Program-made: the position numbers and the translations under genes
Assembly: GCA_015056575.1 (NCBI GenBank)
Contig: SVGA01000005.1
Location: 124,001 to 188,000, forward strand
Length of the DNA: 64,000 bases
DNA from: Butyrivibrio sp.
GTDB taxonomy: Bacteria; Bacillota; Clostridia; Lachnospirales; Lachnospiraceae
Reading direction: 5' to 3'
Shown: positions 10,304 through 17,186 of the stretch, piece by piece
How positions within the stretch are numbered: position 1 is the first letter of the stretch
Layout of the letters: the number at the start of each line of letters is the position of its first letter
The notes under the pieces: generated by a model
What the model saw: only the letters and a program-made list of their open reading frames with translations
Told to the model about the DNA's origin: nothing
The model's database searches: none

Positions 10304-11623
10304 TCAGATCTGAGTAGTTACAAAGATATCATAGATGGCGCTTATGGCCTTCTCGAAATCCCTGTTCTCAACACCGATGATGATGTTAAGCTCCGATGAG
10401 CCCTGATCGATCATGCGGACGTTGACGCTGGCGTGGGCAAGAGCGGAGAAGATCCTTCCCGCGGTACCTCTCGTGGACTTCATTCCACGGCCCACAACGG
10501 CAATAAGCGCTATATCAGATTCAATCTCAAGCATATCAGGATGAGCAAGTCTGTGGATCTCGGAAACCACGGACTGCTCTTTTTCTATGAATTCATCCTG
10601 CTGTACAAACACCGTCATGGTGTCGATTCCCGAGGGAACATGCTCGATGGAGATGTTCTGATCCTCGAAAGCCTGAAGGACTCTTCTTACAAATCCAACC
10701 TCGGAATTCATCTGATCCTTCAGAACGTTCACGCAGCAGAATCCCTTCTTTCCGGCAATTCCGGTGATAACGAATTTAGATTTCTTGGCAGTGGATTCAA
10801 CGATCCATGTGCCGGGATCCTCAGGCTTATTGGTGTTCCTGATATTGATGGGAATGCCTTCTTTTCTCACGGGGAAGATGGCATCCTCATGAAGCACGGA
10901 AGCGCCCATGTAAGCAAGCTCTCTGAGCTCTGTATAAGTTATGGTGTCGATATAGGGAGGCTTGTTGATGATCCTGGGGTCTGCAACGAGGAATCCCGAT
11001 ACGTCCGTCCAGTTCTCATAAACATCAGCCTTGATGGCTCTTGATACGATGGAACCTGTGATATCGGAGCCGCCTCTTGAGAAGGTCTTAATGCTGCCGT
11101 CGGGATAAGCGCCATAAAACCCCGGGATAACAGCCTTGGGGGTCTTCTCCAGCTTTTTTGCCATGAGCTTGTTGGTCTTCTCACTATCGAATTCTCCGTT
11201 CTTATCAAAGGCTACAACCGTTGCGGCGTCTACGAATTCGTAGCCAAGGTATGCTGCCATGATAATACCGTTTAAGTACTCTCCGCGGCTGGCTGCGTAG
11301 TCTGTACCGGCGCCGGCTTTGAAGTTCTTCTCGATGGTCTTGAATTCGTTCTTAAGATCAAGCTTTAAGTTAAGTCCCTTGATGATCTCGTCGTAGCGGG
11401 CCTTGATGTCGGCAAGCTGCTTGGAGAAATCCTTACCGTTCTCAGCAAGATCGTAGGTCTTGTAGAGCATATCGGTAACCTTGGTATCCTTGGAATTTCT
11501 TTTGCCCGGAGCAGAAGGAACCACGTAAACTCTCTCGGGATCCGACATGATGATCTCACCGACCTTCTTGAACTGGTCTGCACTGGCCAGCGAGCTTCCT
11601 CCGAATTTAACTACCTTTTTCAT
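10304..11623 (-). CDS. lysC: Aspartate kinase
   Basis: The 439-aa enzyme phosphorylates aspartate with ATP, the first step toward lysine, threonine and methionine. The N-terminal kinase domain starts with KFGGSSLA and includes FSRGGSDITGS. Two ACT domains follow from about residue 310 (NVLKDQMNSEVGFVRRVLQA, then VVGRGMKSTRGTAGRIFSAL), so feedback control by an amino acid is expected; which one cannot be read from sequence. The ATG follows AAAGAGGA. It is the last gene of the UPF0735 ACT protein, hom, lysC series. No thrB or thrC accompanies it here. Confidence 0.95.
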   Translation of the reverse strand: MKKVVKFGGSSLASADQFKKVGEIIMSDPERVYVVPSAPGKRNSKDTKVTDMLYKTYDLAENGKDFSKQLADIKARYDEIIKGLNLKLDLKNEFKTIEKNFKAGAGTDYAASRGEYLNGIIMAAYLGYEFVDAATVVAFDKNGEFDSEKTNKLMAKKLEKTPKAVIPGFYGAYPDGSIKTFSRGGSDITGSIVSRAIKADVYENWTDVSGFLVADPRIINKPPYIDTITYTELRELAYMGASVLHEDAIFPVRKEGIPINIRNTNKPEDPGTWIVESTAKKSKFVITGIAGKKGFCCVNVLKDQMNSEVGFVRRVLQAFEDQNISIEHVPSGIDTMTVFVQQDEFIEKEQSVVSEIHRLAHPDMLEIESDIALIAVVGRGMKSTRGTAGRIFSALAHASVNVRMIDQGSSELNIIIGVENRDFEKAISAIYDIFVTTQI

Positions 11624-11651
11624 AATAGACGTCCTCTTTCATATATTGTTT

Positions 11652-11669
11652 GGGGCAGCGGCCTGCCCC
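11652..11669. other. Intercistronic hairpin between hom and lysC
   Basis: GGGGCAG and CTGCCCC form a perfect 7-bp stem with a four-base loop in the 104-base gap between hom and lysC. On the minus (transcribed) strand the stem is followed by AAACAA, not a T run. It is therefore more likely a processing or stability element, or nothing, than a terminator. Confidence 0.4.
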
Positions 11670-11727
11670 TTTAATGCTTTTTATCGGGTAAAGTCTGATG
11701 TGATCTTCAGGGCTTTATGCCGATCTA

Positions 11728-12939
11728 TCAATAGAGTCTGATGTAGCCCTTAACGCTGTCCATCTTCCAGAGCTTCTCTTCGAAGTCCTTCTCGGAAAGG
11801 TCGCCTGTTACAAAAGCGAACTCGCCGCTGACGTTGTCGTTTCTTACTTCATCCACATCTCTTCCGAATATCTCAAGAGCCTGTTCCTTGCACTGGGCGG
11901 GCACTCTGACAAAGAAGCTGCGGACTGCGTTGTCCTTTGAAACAACAGTGGCCGGTTCTGCTTTCATGTTTATGTTTATATGTTTACCTCTGTGCTTGAT
12001 AATGTCGATCATATCAGCCACAACAGCACTGGCCGTTGCCTTCTTGCCTGCACCCTTGCCATAGAACATAACATCACCAAGCATGTTGCCGTGAACGCTG
12101 ATGGCATTGAATACTCCGTTGACATTTGCAAGTGAATTTTCATAGGGAATAAGGAACGGGGCAACCATATTGAGAAGGACTCCGTTCTCATTTTTCCTGC
12201 AGATAGCAAGAAGCTTGATGGCCATATTCAGCGTCCTTGCATACTCAAAATCTTCAATACTGATGCGTGAGATTCCCTCTGTATATATTTCTTCGCTGTC
12301 AACATATTTACCGCTCAAGAGACTGGCCAGGATAGCAAGTTTGCGGCGGGCATCATATCCTTCGATATCTGCCTCGGGATTGCGCTCTGCGTAGCCTTTG
12401 TCCTGGGCTGCCTTGAGAACAGTGGCAAAGCCGGTACCTTCCTTGTCCATCTTGGTAAGGATGTAGTTAGTAGTACCGTTAAGGATTCCTGTGACAGAAT
12501 CGATCTTCTCGTGCTTCATGGAATCATTCAGTGTACGGAGTACCGGAATTCCGCCGCCCACGCTGGCCTCAAACAGATAGCTGGCGCCGTTCTTTTTTGC
12601 GATCTCCTCCAGCTCAGGGCCATGGGCTGCAACCAGTTCCTTATTGGAGGTACATACACTCTTGCCCCTTTCCAGCGCACTCTTTTCAAAGGAGAAGGCA
12701 GGCTCGATACCTCCCATGGTCTCACAGATAACCTCTATCTCAGGATCATCCAGGATTATGTTGATGTCGTGAACAACCTGTGTCTCGTGCTTGTCACCGG
12801 GAAAATCCCTCAGGTCCAGAATGTATTTGAGTTCCAGCTTCTCTCCGGCACTCTCTGCCACCTGATCTGCATTTGTGTCCAAAACCTCTACAACACCGCT
12901 TCCTACAGTGCCGTATCCCAATACTGCTACCTTTGCCAT
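11728..12939 (-). CDS. hom: Homoserine dehydrogenase
   Basis: The 403-aa enzyme reduces aspartate semialdehyde to homoserine with NAD(P)H, leading to threonine and methionine. The Rossmann motif GYGTVGSG is at the N-terminus. The catalytic domain (GILNGTTNYILTKM, and ADIEGYDARRKLAILASLL) is intact, and a C-terminal ACT-like domain starts at about residue 330. The open frame extends to 12951, but that upstream codon is a TTG inside the GGAGGA ribosome site, so ATG at 12939 is chosen. It lies 86 bases after the UPF0735 ACT-protein gene and 104 bases before lysC on the same strand. Confidence 0.96.
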   Translation of the reverse strand: MAKVAVLGYGTVGSGVVEVLDTNADQVAESAGEKLELKYILDLRDFPGDKHETQVVHDINIILDDPEIEVICETMGGIEPAFSFEKSALERGKSVCTSNKELVAAHGPELEEIAKKNGASYLFEASVGGGIPVLRTLNDSMKHEKIDSVTGILNGTTNYILTKMDKEGTGFATVLKAAQDKGYAERNPEADIEGYDARRKLAILASLLSGKYVDSEEIYTEGISRISIEDFEYARTLNMAIKLLAICRKNENGVLLNMVAPFLIPYENSLANVNGVFNAISVHGNMLGDVMFYGKGAGKKATASAVVADMIDIIKHRGKHININMKAEPATVVSKDNAVRSFFVRVPAQCKEQALEIFGRDVDEVRNDNVSGEFAFVTGDLSEKDFEEKLWKMDSVKGYIRLY

Positions 12940-13025
12940 ATGTTCCTCCAAGTTAGTTAGTTTCTATACGATTGCCCATTTTTGAAAACGGGTATTTGCG
13001 TCTTGCTGCGAGTTGTTTATGTTTG

Positions 13026-13478
13026 CTAGAATGCGGCGCTGCGGCCCGTGATGTGGACCTTGTGCACACCTTCTGTCTTTTCCATTATGGAGATCATCTC
13101 CATAATATCCCGCGTTGTGGGTAAAACCTGAATTGTGATTGAAATGGATGCCACTCCGTTAAGGGGAATGGATTGATGTATTGTGAGAATATTCGCTCCG
13201 AACTCAGCTATAAGATTAAGCACGTATGACAGCAGCCCCACCTCATCATTCATCTGGAAGGTCAGGGTAAGTGTGGTCCCCTGAAGGCTGTCATGAAATT
13301 CGTATATATCTTCCTTGTACTTGTAAAAAGAGCTGCGGCTTATGCCAAGACTTGCTGCTGCTTCATTGACGGTCTTGACCTTCCCCGATTCAAGGAGTTT
13401 CTTGGCCTCCACCACCTTCAGAAGCACCTCCGGCACCGCCTGCCTCCTGATTACGTAATAGCCTGTATCCTGCTGCAC
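13026..13478 (-). CDS. UPF0735 ACT-domain protein (PheB-like)
   Basis: The protein has an N-terminal helical segment with an HTH-like stretch (TVNEAAASLGISRSSFYKYK) and a C-terminal ACT domain (about 70-150), the layout of UPF0735 proteins often named PheB. An amino acid probably binds the ACT domain, and the gene usually precedes hom in Firmicutes, as here. The frame is open from a GTG at 13547, but the GTG at 13478 has AGGTGA five bases upstream and gives 150 aa, the normal family length. That start is preferred. A leader of about 190 bases separates it from the predicted promoter at 13675-13703. Confidence 0.85.
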   Translation of the reverse strand: MQQDTGYYVIRRQAVPEVLLKVVEAKKLLESGKVKTVNEAAASLGISRSSFYKYKEDIYEFHDSLQGTTLTLTFQMNDEVGLLSYVLNLIAEFGANILTIHQSIPLNGVASISITIQVLPTTRDIMEMISIMEKTEGVHKVHITGRSAAF

Positions 13479-13674
13479 TGTGTTCACCTGTTGTCGTTCT
13501 ATGATGATATTCCTAAGTTGCGCGGTTATGCTGACTTGCGCCGGCACGCGCTACTGCTCCGGCATAGGCTGCCGCTTCGGTGTACGCTGTCTTTTGTCCG
13601 TGTCACACGTACTAATGTATTTGATGAGCGCATTCTATGTTTTTCTCTCGCGGACATTTGTCTGCACTGGAAAG

Positions 13675-13703
13675 ATTTTAGCACTTTAAAGTTATATAGG
13701 CAA
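13675..13703 (-). promoter_or_regulatory. Promoter of the UPF0735-hom-lysC operon
   Basis: On the minus strand TTGCCT (13703-13698) and TAAAAT (13680-13675) are separated by exactly 17 bases, a good sigma-A type promoter. Transcription would start near 13668, leaving a leader of about 190 bases before the GTG start. I do not recognise a T-box or known riboswitch in that leader. Confidence 0.6.
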
Positions 13704-13835
13704 CCCTAAATATACATAAATATTCACTTTTTATGCATTATTCTTTGTACAAAGTGCAAAAATCGGCATAATTTCACTGGTTTTCCTCAGATGCGCCCAT
13801 GCACGCTGCCATTCTGCCACAGCGTATTCTTGTTC

Positions 13836-13957
13836 CCTGAGGTCCCGGCTTTTTCTTCTACCCGGGGTTCTCGGCTTTTTCTTCTGCCTGGGGTTCTCGG
13901 CTTTTTCTTCTACCCGGGGTTCTCGGCTTTTTTCTTCTGCCTGAGGTCCCGGCTTTT
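13836..13957. repeat. 26-nt tandem repeat, outer flank of repeat locus A
   Basis: Four full units and one partial unit of a 26-base repeat (begins CCGGGGTTCTCGGC, ends TTTTTCTTCTRC) lie head to tail at 13836-13861, 13862-13887, 13888-13913, 13914-13940 (one extra T) and 13941-13957. The last partial unit runs straight into the TTTTGGAAA core element. A unit of 26 is not a multiple of three and no ribosome site precedes the overlapping open frame, so this is not coding. Confidence 0.9.
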
Positions 13958-14086
13958 GGAAAAATTTCCGCCATGTAGCCTATTTTTTTCCAAAATTGCC
14001 CTTCTGAAGGATAACAGCTATACTTTTTGGAAACAGCATACTGATAATAGATGTATTTTTTCCAATAATAGCGATATTTTGGAAAT
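13954..14086 (-). other. TTTCCAAA/TTTGGAAA structured element, copy A
   Basis: Five blocks of TTTCCAAA or its complement alternate in orientation. Read on the minus strand, the paired CC/GG positions are 14081, 14062, 14029, 13990 and 13958, giving spacings of 19, 33, 39 and 32. The last block (13954-13969, TTTTGGAAAAATTTCC on the plus strand) is a near-palindrome. Copies B and C in this window have spacings 19/31/49/32 and 19/31/50/32. Blocks 1-2 and 3-4 can pair as hairpins. The function is unknown; this is my own grouping, not a named family. Confidence 0.7.
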
Positions 14087-14204
14087 TCTCGCTACAGATA
14101 GCTTTCTTTCTTATAGAAGATGATAGAATAGATATATGCAATAATCAGCTCTTTCATCTTATGGAGAATTGTCACCGGAGCCGTATATACTCTGATCAGC
14201 AGTA

Positions 14205-14402
14205 GAATAGACTCAAATAAGTAGCATCATAGCCTCAGAAAAGCACATCATAGCTTCAAGCAAATAGCAGCATAGCCTCATATAAGCATCACAGCCTCAT
14301 ACAAGTAGCAGCATAGCTTCATATAAGTAGCAGCATAGCTTCATATAAGTATCATAGCCTCATACAAGTAGCAACACAGCCTCATAAAAGAGGCAACACA
14401 GG
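14205..14402. repeat. 22/19-nt tandem repeat, inner flank of repeat locus A
   Basis: About nine units of a repeat based on CATAGCYTCATATAAGTAGC follow one another; most are 22 bases, and some lack three bases (19). Divergence between units is low in the centre and higher at both ends. The run lies between element copy A and the WYL regulator gene, and ends about 155 bases before its start codon. The units are contiguous with no spacers, so it is not a CRISPR array. Confidence 0.85.
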
Positions 14403-14556
14403 GTAAAAGCAGCATGAAAAACGCCGCAACTCCGGCGCCATACACCCACTGCCTCCTACGCGAAGATTCTTTTGTCAAAGGCGACATAAACCACAATATT
14501 TACAAACGCTATGTCAAACCAAAATGCAATTTCCAGCCCCGGGAAGGAGACCTCAT

Positions 14557-15546
14557 ATGCCAAAGGGAACCAAACAGAAACTCAAACTCTATTACCTTAG
14601 CCAGATTATGATAGAAGAAACCGATGACGAGCATGGCCTCACCATGCCGCAGATCAAGTCTTTCCTGGAGGAACGCGGTGTGACCGCCGACAGAAAAAGT
14701 CTCTACGATGATCTTGAATCCCTTAGAGAACTCGGCCTTGATATTATCGGAGAAAAGGTTGGCAAGAGCTACCAATACCACGTTGGCAGCAAGCAGTTTG
14801 AAATTGCCGAGCTTAAGCTCCTGGTCGACGCGATCCAGTCATCCAAATTCATAACCGAGAAACAGTCCAACACTCTTATCAAAAAGCTCACTGAAATGGT
14901 CAGCAGATACGAGGCCACACAGCTGCGCCGCCAGGTGTTCGTCCAGGGCAGAGTCAAAACCATGAATGACAGCACCTTCTATAACGTCGACTACATCTAC
15001 AACGCGATTTCCGACAACAGGCAGATTGAATTCGAGTACATGAAATGGGATGTGAAAAAAGAGCTTGTGCCCCGCAGAGACAGCCTCTATAAAGTCAGTC
15101 CCTGGGCCCTTTTCTGGGACAACGAGAACTACTATCTGATTGCCTTTGAGGAAGGTTCAGATCGTCTCAAGCACTACCGTGTAGACAAAATGAAGCATAT
15201 CGCAGTCTGCGACGAAAAGCGTCAGGGAAAAGAGCTGTTCGATAAGATCGACCTTGCTAAGTACTCCCAGAAAAACTTTGGTATGTTCGGCGGCGAGTCC
15301 ACCATGGTAAAGCTTAGTTTTCGAGACGACCTTGTTGGCGTTATCATCGATCGTTTCGGAAAAGACATAACGATACGCCCGTCATCTCAAAAAGGCTGGT
15401 CAGAGTGCCGCGTGGAAGTGGCTGTCAGCGATCAGTTCTTTGGTTGGATATTTGCTCTGGGAAATGGAGTTAAGCTACTGGAGCCTGAAGATGTGGTCAG
15501 AAAATTGAAAAACGAATTTGAAGATGTTTTAAAACTATATAAGTAA
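14557..15546 (+). CDS. WYL-domain transcriptional regulator
   Basis: The 329-aa protein has an N-terminal winged helix (about 5-75: MPQIKSFLEERGVTADRKSL) and a WYL domain (about 135-215: IEFEYMKWDVKKE, VSPWALFWDNENYYLIAF, HYRVDKM), followed by a WCX-like C-terminal extension. WYL proteins bind nucleotides or nucleic acid and often regulate defence or DNA-damage genes. The frame opens at 14524, but ATG at 14557 follows AAGGAG with a seven-base spacer and is chosen. It is convergent with the nuclease-like gene 20 bases away. The pair is enclosed by repeat loci A and B. Confidence 0.88.
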   Translation: MPKGTKQKLKLYYLSQIMIEETDDEHGLTMPQIKSFLEERGVTADRKSLYDDLESLRELGLDIIGEKVGKSYQYHVGSKQFEIAELKLLVDAIQSSKFITEKQSNTLIKKLTEMVSRYEATQLRRQVFVQGRVKTMNDSTFYNVDYIYNAISDNRQIEFEYMKWDVKKELVPRRDSLYKVSPWALFWDNENYYLIAFEEGSDRLKHYRVDKMKHIAVCDEKRQGKELFDKIDLAKYSQKNFGMFGGESTMVKLSFRDDLVGVIIDRFGKDITIRPSSQKGWSECRVEVAVSDQFFGWIFALGNGVKLLEPEDVVRKLKNEFEDVLKLYK

Positions 15547-15566
15547 AGTGCAGGACGTTTTACAGA

Positions 15567-16430
15567 TTACATGAAATATTCTGCGATGATTCTTTTGACC
15601 TTATCTATATCAAGAGGAAATTCATCAGTCTCGTAGGTTGTGATCAAGTTCACGCCGGGGATATAACCGCAATTGATGTAAAGCGGAATCTTGTAGGAGA
15701 TAGAGCTTTGATATTTAGGTTTCTCAGCGAGCCCAAAGTGTTCCCACAAATACATCTGCCCCGTAACGGGATGCTTTATCGTGAAATCCGGTGCTATTAT
15801 ATCTCCCTTGAAATCGTGGATTTCCTCATAGTGATATGGAATCCCGCTATCGTACAAGCAGCCCGCGATCATGGATTCCGACTTTGAGCGAACCAGCTCT
15901 CCTTTTGGTGCTTTGACTTTCTTTGGCGTCTTGCCATCGGGTTTTTTATTGTATTCCGAGTATTCCCAAGCATAGTCATCTATAAGCAGTTCTCTGTAGT
16001 GGGATTCCGGAGCAAGCAGGCTCTTCCAATCTTTTTTTCGACGGTTCTTCATATATTTCTCGATGCATTCAAGTTCATTTTTCAAATCCTCCAATTTTAG
16101 GGATTTATACGTTTTTTGCGCCATGATAATTGCCTCTCCGCGATCTTTTTTCCGATTGAGATTCTTTACAGTTCCGGCATGAGGGGGCTTTGACTTTCGG
16201 GCATTGCGAGACTTTGGCTTTATGGTATCGTAAATTTTCATCTTTTGAGCATCGCGAGGCGTTGGCTTTGTGGTATTATCCGCGCCAAGAACTTTCCATT
16301 TAATATAGCCATCATACTCATATATAGCCAATTTTCCCGGAGGATAGTTCTTCAGCTCTTTTTCCAATTTTCCTATCTCACGAAAAAGATATTTCTTTCT
16401 TTTCTCAAAATAGTTTAATTCCATGCTCAT
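15567..16430 (-). CDS. PD-(D/E)XK nuclease-like protein
   Basis: This 287-aa protein ends in what looks like a restriction-endonuclease fold: SKSE as the first acidic residue, APDFTI as the PD motif, then YLWEHFG as the E-x-K-like third motif (glutamate present, lysine replaced). The N-terminal half is a charged helical region (YFEKRKKYLFREIGKLEKEL) and a basic linker, as in singleton proteins common in Lachnospiraceae whose function I do not know. ATG at 16430 has AAGGAG eight bases upstream. A longer start at 16577 has a poorer ribosome site and adds an unrelated-looking 49 residues. Composition is more AT- and Lys-rich than its neighbours. Nuclease activity is inferred. Confidence 0.65.
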   Translation of the reverse strand: MSMELNYFEKRKKYLFREIGKLEKELKNYPPGKLAIYEYDGYIKWKVLGADNTTKPTPRDAQKMKIYDTIKPKSRNARKSKPPHAGTVKNLNRKKDRGEAIIMAQKTYKSLKLEDLKNELECIEKYMKNRRKKDWKSLLAPESHYRELLIDDYAWEYSEYNKKPDGKTPKKVKAPKGELVRSKSESMIAGCLYDSGIPYHYEEIHDFKGDIIAPDFTIKHPVTGQMYLWEHFGLAEKPKYQSSISYKIPLYINCGYIPGVNLITTYETDEFPLDIDKVKRIIAEYFM

Positions 16431-16625
16431 TCTTGTCTCTCCTTCTAAATATTCAAACAATGGTGTATTAAGCGAAGCACACAGATCTCCAATGTAAGGC
16501 CTTAGACTCTGCAAAGAGAAAACGTGATCATAAAAGTCATAAGCCGAACACATAAGGATATGCATCAGAGAGCTCATGACCTCAAATGATACTAGCAGAT
16601 AATGCTATGGAAATCTTGAAGAAAT

Positions 16626-16673
16626 TCTTAAGATTGAAGCTCCAATTCTTAAGATTCCTTCATAATCTTAAGA
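16626..16673. repeat. Three phased TCTTAAGA palindromes upstream of the nuclease-like gene
   Basis: The palindrome TCTTAAGA occurs at 16626-16633, 16647-16654 and 16666-16673, that is at 21- and 19-base spacing, about two helical turns. The first two share a longer ATTCTTAAGATT context; the third has this context inverted. Degenerate versions (TCTTGAAGA near 16614, TCTGAAGA near 16677) flank the series. It lies upstream of the minus-strand nuclease-like gene and could be an operator array. Confidence 0.5.
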
Positions 16674-16722
16674 AAATCTGAAGAAAAGAGGATGAATGAA
16701 GATATAGATTGGCGCCGGCCAA

Positions 16723-16822
16723 GCGTATGCATCGTGTAATCTATGCGTATGCATCATGTAATCCTAGTATATGCATCGTGTAATCTATGCGTATGCATCA
16801 TGTAATCCAAGTATATGCATCG
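16723..16822. repeat. 22-nt tandem repeat, inner flank of repeat locus B
   Basis: Four exact-length 22-base units (GCGTATGCATCRTGTAATCT plus two bases) occupy 16723-16744, 16745-16766, 16767-16788 and 16789-16810. A half unit then runs to 16822, immediately before the core element at 16826. Each unit contains ATGCAT. There are no spacers and no coding frame. Confidence 0.92.
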
Positions 16823-16825
16823 CGA

Positions 16826-16967
16826 TTTTTCCAAAACACGTCGAATTTTGGAAAAATCTATTATAATTCAAGATTATTTTCCAAAAGCATAATCGAAACA
16901 CCTAAAATAGTCGCTAAAAGAGCCATTTTGAAAAAATATCAAGGTATTAGAGGAAATATTTCCAAAT
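16826..16967 (+). other. TTTCCAAA/TTTGGAAA structured element, copy B
   Basis: Blocks are TTTTTCCAAAA (16826-16836), TTTTGGAAAAA (16846-16856), ATTTTCCAAAA (16876-16886), a degenerate TTTTGAAAAA (16926-16935) and GGAAATATTTCCAAAT (16952-16967). The first two form a perfect 11-bp inverted repeat with a nine-base loop. GGAAATATTTCC is a perfect 12-bp palindrome. Centre spacings are 19, 31, 49 and 32, matching copy C almost base for base. The orientation is opposite to copy A, so A and B face each other across the WYL and nuclease-like genes. Confidence 0.75.
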
Positions 16968-17004
16968 CATCACTCACGATCTCATATTTCTTAACATGCC
17001 CCCG

Positions 17005-17080
17005 CCTCTCCGCAAGCCATGCTCTACACCTCCGCCAGCCATGCTCTACACCTCTGACAACCAAGCTCTACGCTCCCGCT
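17005..17080. repeat. About 22-nt tandem repeat, outer flank of repeat locus B
   Basis: Three to four units of a degenerate repeat (CCTCYGCCAGCCATGCTCTA plus two bases; 24, 22, 22 bases, then a partial) follow copy B on its far side. It shares no sequence with the ATGCAT-containing repeat on the other flank. The remaining bases up to the permease terminator at 17105 hold nothing else that I can see. Confidence 0.7.
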
Positions 17081-17104
17081 GACGCCATTTCTAAAACCAA
17101 CGTG

Positions 17105-17138
17105 AAAAGCCATGGCATCGGGGAATGCCATGGCTTTT
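17105..17138 (-). terminator. Terminator of the cello-oligosaccharide transport operon
   Basis: AAAAGCCATGGCAT and ATGCCATGGCTTTT form a perfect 14-bp stem with a six-base loop, beginning 49 bases after the stop of the last permease gene. The stem ends in four U on either strand, so it could act in both directions. Confidence 0.85.
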
Positions 17139-17186
17139 CGTAACGCTTATAAAAGGAAAGAGTAAATTAGGAGGATATCTAATAGA

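Noticed and set aside
13479..13674. T-box or known amino-acid riboswitch in the UPF0735-hom-lysC leader
   Set aside because: I find no T-box sequence, L-box joints or SAM motifs. It is reported only as an unexplained leader.
13791..14123. Plus-strand open frame of 110 codons through the 26-nt repeats and element A
   Set aside because: The repeat unit is not a multiple of three, composition is not protein-like, and there is no ribosome site. The frame is a by-product of the repeats.
14205..14402. Possible CRISPR array
   Set aside because: Units follow each other directly with no unique spacers, unit length varies by three bases, and no cas genes are in the window.
16723..16822. Iteron-type replication origin
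   Set aside because: No replication initiator gene, DnaA-box cluster or plasmid gene is nearby. The flanking genes are chromosomal.
13954..16967. Elements A and B as inverted ends of an insertion sequence
   Set aside because: No transposase, no precise terminal repeats and no target-site duplication can be seen. The copies match in block spacing rather than in continuous sequence.
16826..16967. Core elements as ordinary transcription terminators
   Set aside because: The stems are short and AT-rich with no G/C-rich base followed by a U run, and normal terminators are present separately nearby (17105-17138, 53167-53200).
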